From NCBI GenBank assembly GCA_000434115.1, contig FR894013.1:18590-31150 (forward strand): a stretch of DNA of 12,561 nucleotides, given 5' to 3'. The number at the start of each line of letters is the position of its first letter. The first letter of the stretch is position 1. The notes below the pieces were generated by a model. It was not told the DNA's origin, did not search any database, and saw only the letters and a list, made by a program, of their open reading frames with translations. Positions 1 through 5,523 of the stretch are shown here, one piece after another. Position numbers and translations under genes: made by a program. Origin of the DNA: Roseburia sp. CAG:309 (lineage in GTDB: Bacteria > Bacillota > Clostridia > Lachnospirales > Lachnospiraceae).

Positions 1-80
1 ATTCCCGCCAGAATAGCTGACTCAAACTGCTCCGCAATCTGCTTATATATGGGGACTCCGCTGTTTTGCAAAATCTTCAT
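1..80 (-). CDS. GntR-family transcriptional regulator, N-terminus only (runs off left edge)
   Basis: Only the first 26 codons are present, starting at the ATG at 80-78 and continuing past the window edge. The visible segment PIYKQIAEQFESAILAG matches the opening of GntR-type winged-helix DNA-binding domains, whose usual form is PIYxQIxxQIxxxIxxG. A ribosome binding site AGGAGG lies five bases before the ATG, which fixes the start. A good sigma-A promoter lies just upstream. The short lead before the PIY motif is typical of the small YtrA-type regulators that often precede ABC transporter genes, but the effector domain and any partner genes are outside the window, so the subfamily is inference. 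Confidence 0.75.
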   Translation of the reverse strand, partial: MKILQNSGVPIYKQIAEQFESAILAG

Positions 81-112
81 ATGCGCCTCCTGTTATAACT
101 GTTTATATGTTA

Positions 113-141
113 TATATACACTATGTACAGTAAAATGTCAA
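113..141 (-). promoter_or_regulatory. Promoter and candidate operator of the GntR-type gene
   Basis: Read on the minus strand there is TTGACA at 141-136, a 17-base spacer, and TATATA at 118-113, about 35 bases before the ATG. An imperfect inverted repeat (TATACAc-t-aTGTAcA, 115-129, five of seven base pairs) overlaps the -10 box and spacer. That is where an autoregulating GntR protein would be expected to bind. The promoter is seen directly; the operator role is inference. Confidence 0.65.
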
Positions 142-170
142 TAGTTTTTTCAAAATTTGCTTAAAAAAAT

Positions 171-302
171 AATAAGCCCCTGCTTTTCCATTCGGGACCG
201 CTTCCGCTTAGAAGAACACTCGTAGCGGTACATGAGGGCAAAACACGCCCTCTATGTACCGACGGTGTTCTAAATCCCTCATAGGAAAAGCAGGGGCTTA
301 TT
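171..302. repeat. 132-bp multi-segment hairpin element with T-tracts on both strands
   Basis: The outer arms (171-189 and 284-302) are perfectly complementary over 19 bp. Inside them lie further helices on nearly the same axis: 194-197 with 275-278, 214-219 with 265-270, 227-233 with 254-260, and 234-239 with 247-252, around the loop 240-246. The whole folds as one long rod. T-rich tracts follow the stem on both strands (301-306 on plus; the A-run at 162-170 gives U's on minus), so it could end transcription in either direction, for instance shielding the GntR promoter from leftward readthrough. The internal helices are more elaborate than a simple terminator needs, which suggests a palindromic repeat element or a structured RNA. 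No coding content was seen. Confidence 0.7.
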
Positions 303-415
303 TTTTCTATATAGTAAAACTTTAAAAACATATTATATAAATTTGTAGGGCTGATTAGTGATAGTACGGGGATAGGGTCTAATAATTGACAGGAACTTGT
401 TTTATTTATAATCGC
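303..415. other. AT-rich spacer between the two palindromes
   Basis: This stretch has no convincing open reading frame with a ribosome binding site. It contains the promoter-like sequence reported separately at 386-412. Nothing else was recognised. Confidence 0.5.
386..412 (+). promoter_or_regulatory. Promoter-like sequence pointing into the 416-656 inverted repeat
   Basis: TTGACA (386-391) and TATAAT (407-412) both match the sigma-A consensus exactly, with a 15-base spacer, shorter than the 17 optimum. Predicted initiation at about 418-420 coincides with the left end of the long inverted repeat. Transcription would run through its left arm and stop at the perfect hairpin followed by TTTTT (553-557). 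No gene with a ribosome binding site follows, so the product would be a structured RNA of roughly 140 nt. Activity is not proven. Confidence 0.4.
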
Positions 416-656
416 AGACGGTTTTTCACGCAAAACTATGTCTTGGAAGCAGAGAATGCGTATTTTTTCAAGAAGATGTTGACACACCGTGCAGAACTGT
501 CTGAAGATATTTCAAAAAGAGCTGTCACACGAAGTTAAACGTGTGACAGCTCTTTTTGAAATATCAAGTTTTCTGCACGGCGTGTCGGATTAACTTCTTC
601 GGGAAAAATGCCGCTTTCTCCTTCAAAGACATTCGTTTCTGCACAAAAAACCGTCT
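416..656. repeat. 241-bp imperfect inverted repeat with a 26-bp perfect core hairpin
   Basis: The core arms 506-531 and 540-565 are perfectly complementary over 26 bp around the 8-base loop 532-539. Next outward, 481-496 pairs with 571-586 with a single mismatch. Similarity continues much further: 416-480, read against the reverse complement of 587-656, shares AGACGGTTTTT at the ends, then ATGTCTT, GAAG, ATTTTT and GAAGA blocks in order, with small indels. The centre of symmetry barely shifts from core to tips, so this is one long inverted repeat. The right tip ends three bases before the htpG stop codon. The core has T-runs on both strands and is the likely bidirectional terminator for htpG and for any rightward transcript. 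The diverged outer arms are not explained by termination and suggest an old inverted duplication or a MITE-like insertion. Confidence 0.75.
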
Positions 657-659
657 ATG

Positions 660-2696
660 TTATTTCTCCTTCGCCAGCAATTCCATGATTTCATTGCTTC
701 GCATAACAAATTCTGTCATTTCTTCCGGTTCAAGAGGTTTGTGGCTGATCATAGCAAGATCATACAGCTGTTTACAGAAAAGTTCTGTCTTGTCGCCGTC
801 TTTGTGGCTTTCTACATATTGAACCAGTGGGTTTGCCACATTGAGGACAAGTGTCTCGCCGCCAAAATCGCCCATTGCGCCCATGCCGTTCATCGCATAC
901 ATTTTCATCATATCCTGCATACGGCGGGTTTCTTCGGACATCGTGATCATCGAAGCAATCTTTTCATTTTTCATCTTCTCGACACGAACATCCAGTTTTT
1001 CTTTGCCAAGAGCCTTTTTGAAGATTTCCGTCAAAGCATCTTTCTTCTCCTTGATCTCTTCTTCGCTCATTTCTTCCACAAAATCTTCCGTTACCTGTGC
1101 ATCGATACGCTGGAATTTGACATTATCGTCGCCCATCTCCAGAGAAGAGATAAATGGCTGGTCAATGTTGTGTGTCAATACAAAGGCATTTTTATTTTCC
1201 TCGCGGAACAGATTGATATACTGACTCTGCTGCTTTCTGTCTGTGACATAATAAATGACTGTTTTGGGCGGTTCCTGTGGTTCGGAATCTTTGTCTTCTT
1301 CACCCTTTTCAACCACTTCTGCTTCCGGAGCATCTACCGTCTCCAGATATTCTTTCATCGTCATATATTTGTCATCAAGATCTTTAAATAAGATATAATC
1401 TTTCATCTTACTCTTGAACTTCTCGTCTTTCAGGCAGCCATATTTGATAAACGGACTGATATCATCCCAGTATTTTTCGAAATTCTCACGGTCTGTCTTG
1501 CACATTCCGGTCAGCTTGTCTGCCACTTTCTTCGTGATATAATCTGCGATCTTAGCCACAAATCCATCGTTCTGCAACGCACTACGTGATACGTTCAACG
1601 GCAGATCCGGACAGTCAATAACACCTTTCAGAAGCATCAAAAATTCCGGAATCACTTCTTTAATATTGTCAGCGATAAACACCTGATTATTGTACAGTTT
1701 GATAACGCCCTCTGCGTTTTCGTATTCCAGATTTACTTTCGGGAAGTACAAAATACCTTTCAGGTTAAATGGATAGTCCATATTCAAATGAATCCAGAAC
1801 AAAGGCTCTTTGTAATCTTGGAACACTTTGCGGTAGAATTCTTTATACTCTTCCTCCGTACATTCATTTGGATGCTTCGTCCAAAGAGGCTTCGTATCGC
1901 TGATGGAAACCGGCCGTTTCAAAATCTTCGTTTTCTTAACCGGTTCTTTCTTCTCCGCGTCTTCGCCCTCTTTTTCCTCTTTTGGCTCTTCCACGATTTC
2001 TTCGATAACCGTATCTTCTTCGGTCACTTCTTCACTTGGAATCGTCTCATACTGCGGTTCTGCATTTTCATTGGTAAGGAAAATCTCAACCGGCATAAAG
2101 GAACAATATTTATCCAGCACTTCACGTACGCGGTACTCATTGGAGAACTCATAGCTATCCTCATTCAAATGAAGAATGATCTCCGTTCCGACCGTGTCTT
2201 TGTCGCTGTCGCTCATCTCAAATTCGGTTCCGCACTCTGACTCCCAATGAATTGCCTGCTCGCCCTCCAGATAGGAACAAGTATTGATTTCCACGCGGTC
2301 AGCCACCATAAAGGCAGAATAAAAACCAAGTCCAAAATGTCCAATGATCTGGTCTTCACTCGATTTATCTTTGTATTTCTCAAGGAAATCCGTCGCTCCG
2401 GAAAATGCGATCTGGTTAATGTACTCTTTTACTTCATCTTCCGTCATACCAAGTCCATTGTCCACAAAACGGATCGTCTTGTCCTCCGCATTGACAAATA
2501 CTTCCACTTTCTCTTTATAATCCTCCGGAAGGGATGTCTCCCCGATCATCTCCAGTTTTTTGAGTTTTGTAATGGCATCGCATCCATTGCTGACAAGTTC
2601 ACGGATGAAAATGTCGTGATCCGAATACAACCATTTTTTAATAATCGGAAAAATATTATCAGAATTAATTGCTAAACTTCCTTGCTCTTTTTTCAT
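660..2696 (-). CDS. htpG: Molecular chaperone HtpG (Hsp90 family)
   Basis: A 678-residue cytoplasmic ATP-dependent chaperone that remodels client proteins as a dimer. The N-terminal GHKL ATPase domain is intact: E33 and N37 in RELVSNGCDA, D79-N80 in DNGLGM, and GHFGLGFYSAF at 119-129. The middle domain has the conserved arginine in LNVSRSALQ (R371). The C-terminal dimerisation domain follows a Met-rich stretch (about 590-610). Two acidic, low-complexity insertions are visible, at about 217-257 between the N and middle domains and at about 455-480. They make the protein longer than the E. coli homologue, and the first recalls the charged linker of eukaryotic Hsp90. An AGGAG (2712-2708) lies 11 bases before the ATG. 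Transcription is from a consensus promoter and probably HrcA-controlled through an adjacent CIRCE element; the palindrome downstream supplies a terminator. Confidence 0.97.
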   Translation of the reverse strand: MKKEQGSLAINSDNIFPIIKKWLYSDHDIFIRELVSNGCDAITKLKKLEMIGETSLPEDYKEKVEVFVNAEDKTIRFVDNGLGMTEDEVKEYINQIAFSGATDFLEKYKDKSSEDQIIGHFGLGFYSAFMVADRVEINTCSYLEGEQAIHWESECGTEFEMSDSDKDTVGTEIILHLNEDSYEFSNEYRVREVLDKYCSFMPVEIFLTNENAEPQYETIPSEEVTEEDTVIEEIVEEPKEEKEGEDAEKKEPVKKTKILKRPVSISDTKPLWTKHPNECTEEEYKEFYRKVFQDYKEPLFWIHLNMDYPFNLKGILYFPKVNLEYENAEGVIKLYNNQVFIADNIKEVIPEFLMLLKGVIDCPDLPLNVSRSALQNDGFVAKIADYITKKVADKLTGMCKTDRENFEKYWDDISPFIKYGCLKDEKFKSKMKDYILFKDLDDKYMTMKEYLETVDAPEAEVVEKGEEDKDSEPQEPPKTVIYYVTDRKQQSQYINLFREENKNAFVLTHNIDQPFISSLEMGDDNVKFQRIDAQVTEDFVEEMSEEEIKEKKDALTEIFKKALGKEKLDVRVEKMKNEKIASMITMSEETRRMQDMMKMYAMNGMGAMGDFGGETLVLNVANPLVQYVESHKDGDKTELFCKQLYDLAMISHKPLEPEEMTEFVMRSNEIMELLAKEK

Positions 2697-2760
2697 TTCA
2701 AGTCACTCTCCTGTTATAAAATCTTGTAATAACTGAATCGTTACATTTACTATAGAAAGT

Positions 2761-2789
2761 ATTGTAATACAGAAAAAATCAGATGTCAA
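2761..2789 (-). promoter_or_regulatory. Sigma-A promoter of htpG
   Basis: On the minus strand TTGACA (2789-2784) and TACAAT (2766-2761) are separated by exactly 17 bases. Predicted initiation is near 2754, giving a leader of about 55 nt before the htpG ATG. The match to consensus is nearly perfect, and the CIRCE operator lies immediately upstream. Confidence 0.88.
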
Positions 2790-2796
2790 GGATTTT

Positions 2797-2823
2797 TTAG
2801 CACTCGTTAAAGTTGAGTGCTAA
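2797..2823. promoter_or_regulatory. CIRCE operator (HrcA binding site), perfect match
   Basis: The sequence is TTAGCACTC, nine bases, GAGTGCTAA, which is the CIRCE consensus with no mismatch. CIRCE is bound by the repressor HrcA, which normally controls groESL and dnaK operons. Here it ends seven bases upstream of the htpG -35 box, so htpG is probably in the HrcA regulon. Bases 2807-2823 also encode the last codons and stop of the upstream DUF5721-like gene. Confidence 0.93.
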
Positions 2824-3256
2824 CAATTTCATGTTTTTTCAAAAATGCCCGGCAGTTTTCGTCCCAAAACGTCTCTGCATTGCGGTCCAGAGAAAATTCC
2901 GCCGGCGTATACGTAGACAGGCATGTCAGCGTTCCTGCTTCAAACTGAACCCGCAGCCCGCCGCAGTCTCCATTTGCACTATAATGAACAAACTGTATTT
3001 TCAAAAAATCCGGTGTCTGTTTGCCCTTGATCAGTTCAAAAACCACCGGGCGCAAAAGTTTCCACGGAATATATTCCAGTTCTTTATATTTTTCCGCATC
3101 TTCCGGCGAAAGCCAGTCATGCGACATCGTTCCTTTTATCGTTATCGGAACAATCGTGCGCATCTCCGCAACACTTACACAAAATTTGTCAAATGTTTCC
3201 TGAAGAAGCAATTGTGCCATAAACGGCTTTACCTCTTCAATCTGATACATTTTCAT
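2807..3256 (-). CDS. DUF5721-like protein of unknown function
   Basis: This 149-residue protein has no signal peptide or membrane helix, so it is probably cytoplasmic. The layout (an opening of the form MxxxxxEVKPFMxxLL, a central FVHYSANGDCGGLRVQFEAG strand-rich segment, and a LSTYTPAEFSLDRNAETFWDE tail) resembles the DUF5721 family that I associate with Lachnospiraceae. The assignment is from memory of the family, and its biochemical role is unknown. AGAGG lies eight bases before the ATG at 3256-3254, which supports that start over the second Met two codons later. It lies upstream of htpG on the same strand, and its stop codon sits inside the CIRCE operator. A TTGACA is present at 3315-3310, but I see no good -10 at normal spacing. 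No function is proposed. Confidence 0.8.
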   Translation of the reverse strand: MKMYQIEEVKPFMAQLLLQETFDKFCVSVAEMRTIVPITIKGTMSHDWLSPEDAEKYKELEYIPWKLLRPVVFELIKGKQTPDFLKIQFVHYSANGDCGGLRVQFEAGTLTCLSTYTPAEFSLDRNAETFWDENCRAFLKKHEIVSTQL

Positions 3257-3344
3257 ACGAATAACCTCTTTTTTGCATATTTTTTCTCAATTTGCCAATA
3301 CTAATCGCGTGTCAATAAACACTTCATCAGGAAAGGAGAATACC

Positions 3345-3536
3345 ATGAGAGCAAAAGAATCTACCTATCGTAATGTTGCACAAAACTGTAGTGCTTACTG
3401 CATTAAACACGACTGCAAATGTACAAACAAATCCGGAGACGAGGATGTTTCCTGTACTACCTGCAAGCATTTTTCCGATCAGGAATACTGCAAGCTGGAT
3501 CTGTTTGACCCGATCGTTGCAGAGCACAACTTTTAA
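3345..3536 (+). CDS. Small Cys-rich protein, putative metal-binding
   Basis: This is a 63-residue soluble protein with seven cysteines at positions 15, 19, 24, 26, 37, 40 and 49, arranged as CxxxC, CxC, CxxC and a final C within HFSDQEYCKLDLFDPI. The pairs suggest a zinc-ribbon-like or iron-sulfur fold, but no enzyme motif is recognisable. The start is set by AAGGAG six bases before the ATG at 3345; the frame is open further upstream, but without a ribosome binding site there. The segment CxxCxHFxxxxYCKLDLxDxI recalls small proteins I have seen in clostridia, all without assigned function. It is divergent from the DUF5721-like gene, and its stop overlaps the stop of the convergent GH13-like gene within a shared TTAA. 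Confidence 0.8.
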   Translation: MRAKESTYRNVAQNCSAYCIKHDCKCTNKSGDEDVSCTTCKHFSDQEYCKLDLFDPIVAEHNF

Positions 3537-5380
3537 GCCTTTTCAGGTTTAACCGGATGCTTGTCCTGTCCGCGCATTTTGCTGCCGGCAGGACAGGTAT
3601 CTACACATTCAAATACGGCGATACTTCTTGGCGCCATTTTATATTTCTTCTGCACAACATTTTCTTCATTTTCCCCACATTCCGTATCAACAATACATTT
3701 CCACTGCTTGTCCTTTTCGATGACAGGAAAGAAAAATGTGTGGCTTTCCCAGTGCAGGTTAAACATCATATAAACGGAATTTCCTTCATAGTATGTACCA
3801 TAAAACAAAATCCCCAGATCTCTGCTGTAATAAGAAAAATCCGCTTCCCACGGCTCAATTCCATGCGCCGACACCGCCGGAGCACCGACTCCTTTTGTAT
3901 CCATTCCTGTCATAACTTCCTGACGATGATACAAAATATGGCTTTTACGAAAAGTAATTAATTTCTGTACAAAATGAAAAAGTTCTTCATTTTTTTTCAA
4001 TAAATTCCAGTTTAGCCACGTTGTGGCATTGTCCTGACAATACGCATTGTTATTTCCACGCTGTGTCTGTCCAAATTCATCCCCGGCAAGGAGCATTGGA
4101 GACGGTAGTCCGAGCAGAAGCATCACCAGTGCATTTTTTGTCTGTTTTTTCCGCATCTGAAGAACCGTTTTCTTACGGCTGGCACCTTCCTGACCGCAAT
4201 TCCAGCTGTAATTATACTCGGTACCGTCCTGATTCTTTTCTCCATTTGCCTCATTATGTTTTACATCATAGGAAACCAGATCCCGAAGCGTAAATCCATT
4301 TTTCTGTGTGATATAATGAACTCTGGCACACGACTCATCGTCTTTGCAAAAAGCCTCATAAAATCCAGCCACCTGTCCCTCGTCACTTTTCAGGTAACGT
4401 CTGGCGATCGTCTGATATTCTTCATTAAAGACGGCAAAGGTTTTCTTTCCGGCTACTTTTTCCGGTGTTGCAAAACCTGCCCCCAGAATCTTTACCTGAC
4501 GTAAAATCGGATCTTCGTGCAGCCATGTCTCCGAAACCACCGCCGTATTGATCAAGAATCCATCCACATGATACTCCGTCACATAATAGCGCAGGCAGCG
4601 AATCATAAACTGTGGGGAGCATTTGTCGAAATGCATATCTAAAAATACATTCATTCCCTTTTTATGCATCTTCTTGATCATCTCTTTGCACTCAAACACC
4701 GCATTGTCCGGATTCGACGCGTAAGATGCCTTTGGTGCGAAATAACACGCATCCCCCGAATATCCCCAGTAATTTATCTTGCCATTTTGTTTTTCCATTC
4801 TTTCATTGAAATCATATAATGGCAGAAAAATCACTGTGTTAATTCCTAATTTTTCCAGATATCCAAGTTTCTCACAAAATCCGGAAAAGGTTCCCGGTGC
4901 CTTCACTCCGGAACTATTATGTTTTGTAAATCCACGCAGATGACACTGATACAGGATCATATCCTCAAATGCGATCGTCTTCCGGTGTTCCCCGGACCAG
5001 TCAAATTCGGAAAAATCAAACTTTCCCCGCAGCCTGCCCTTATTTCCAAAACGGTTTCTTCCTTCGGATGCCCTCATATACGGATCCTGAAAAATCTGCT
5101 TTTCCGCTTCAAAAACATATTCACATCCCTGCAATTCCCCAACAATTCCCTCTCCGCAAAGACGCACTCCAAATAAATCCGGAGCCCCCGCCTCTTTTCT
5201 GGAAAACATTTTTATCCTCTTTAAAAGTTTTTGATCCCTATATAACAAAAGCCGGCATTCCTTGTGCTCTTTGCAAAAGAAAATCACTTCCACACTTGTC
5301 TTTTCTTCGGAAACCGTAACTCCTTCCGTCAACCCTTTCGCCGGTTTTATCTCAAACTGCTCTATCGCATTCTGTCTCAT
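3533..5380 (-). CDS. GlgX/isoamylase-like GH13 protein lacking catalytic residues (pseudoenzyme)
   Basis: The 615-residue protein has an N-terminal CBM48-like region (about 1-115), a GH13 barrel starting near 140 (LYQCHLRGFTKH), and a C-terminal beta domain. Many GlgX/isoamylase landmarks are intact: GVKAPGTFSG, INYWGYSGDACYFAP, RDLVSYDVKHNEANGE (366-381), YNYSWNCGQEG (389-399), and LLAGDEFGQTQRGNNNAYCQD (430-450). The catalytic motifs are not. Region II, normally VDGFRFDLA, reads VDGFLINTA, so the nucleophile Asp is N278 and the preceding Arg is Leu. The acid/base Glu (KLIAEAWD) is A301 in KILGAGFA. The transition-state HD (THDGFTL) is K360-N361. In region I the His of DVVFNH is K253, and about 50 barrel residues after it are missing. 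The frame is intact, with no stop or shift, so a retained non-catalytic role, such as glycogen binding or partnering an active debranching enzyme, is more likely than decay. A weak AAAGGA precedes the ATG. Confidence 0.88.
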   Translation of the reverse strand: MRQNAIEQFEIKPAKGLTEGVTVSEEKTSVEVIFFCKEHKECRLLLYRDQKLLKRIKMFSRKEAGAPDLFGVRLCGEGIVGELQGCEYVFEAEKQIFQDPYMRASEGRNRFGNKGRLRGKFDFSEFDWSGEHRKTIAFEDMILYQCHLRGFTKHNSSGVKAPGTFSGFCEKLGYLEKLGINTVIFLPLYDFNERMEKQNGKINYWGYSGDACYFAPKASYASNPDNAVFECKEMIKKMHKKGMNVFLDMHFDKCSPQFMIRCLRYYVTEYHVDGFLINTAVVSETWLHEDPILRQVKILGAGFATPEKVAGKKTFAVFNEEYQTIARRYLKSDEGQVAGFYEAFCKDDESCARVHYITQKNGFTLRDLVSYDVKHNEANGEKNQDGTEYNYSWNCGQEGASRKKTVLQMRKKQTKNALVMLLLGLPSPMLLAGDEFGQTQRGNNNAYCQDNATTWLNWNLLKKNEELFHFVQKLITFRKSHILYHRQEVMTGMDTKGVGAPAVSAHGIEPWEADFSYYSRDLGILFYGTYYEGNSVYMMFNLHWESHTFFFPVIEKDKQWKCIVDTECGENEENVVQKKYKMAPRSIAVFECVDTCPAGSKMRGQDKHPVKPEKA

Positions 5381-5413
5381 TCATCAAGCCATCCTTTACC
5401 ATGTAATACTTCT

Positions 5414-5442
5414 ATTATACATAACTATTATGAATCTAACAA
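5414..5442 (-). promoter_or_regulatory. Promoter of the GH13-like gene
   Basis: On the minus strand TTGTTA (5442-5437) and a perfect TATAAT (5419-5414) are spaced 17 bases apart, with the ATG about 34 bases further on. It is divergent from the ABC-F promoter in the same 143-bp intergenic region. Confidence 0.72.
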
Positions 5443-5461
5443 TATTATTTTTCAAAAACAC

Positions 5462-5489
5462 TTGCAAAATCCCCATTTTTTAGTACAAT
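5462..5489 (+). promoter_or_regulatory. Promoter of the ABC-F gene
   Basis: TTGCAA (5462-5467) and TACAAT (5484-5489) are spaced 16 bases apart, about 35 bases before the ATG of the ABC-F gene. The leader is short and no attenuator hairpin is visible, unlike the long leaders of antibiotic-induced ABC-F genes. Confidence 0.72.
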
Positions 5490-5523
5490 AGGTAATTAGA
5501 TAACGTTTTAAATGGAGGAAATT

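Noticed and set aside
161..487. 108-codon minus-strand open frame
   Set aside because: It runs across the 171-302 hairpin, the AT-rich spacer and the repeat edge, has no ribosome binding site, and its sequence is unlike any protein.
630..632. Separate 22-codon gene starting at this ATG downstream of htpG
   Set aside because: There is no ribosome binding site and it ends within the palindrome; I report the wider in-frame extension as a finding, not as a gene.
416..656. CRISPR or riboswitch explanation for the palindromes
   Set aside because: There is no regularly spaced direct repeat for a CRISPR array, and no following gene in the right direction for a riboswitch.
657..1391. 244-codon plus-strand open frame opposite htpG
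   Set aside because: It is antisense to a certain htpG gene and rich in Phe/His/Ile in the manner of a mirror frame; the same applies to the plus-strand frames at 1788-2240 and 2247-2675.
2813..3304. 163-codon plus-strand open frame opposite the DUF5721-like gene
   Set aside because: Its composition is that of a reverse-complement shadow, it starts within the CIRCE operator region, and the minus-strand gene has a proper ribosome binding site.
3310..3315. TTGACA as promoter of the DUF5721-like gene
   Set aside because: No acceptable -10 box lies 16-18 bases away on the minus strand, so no promoter is called.
3533..5380. GH13-like gene as a broken pseudogene
   Set aside because: The frame is uninterrupted over 615 codons with promoter and start signals, and non-catalytic landmarks are well kept, so a pseudoenzyme is the better reading.
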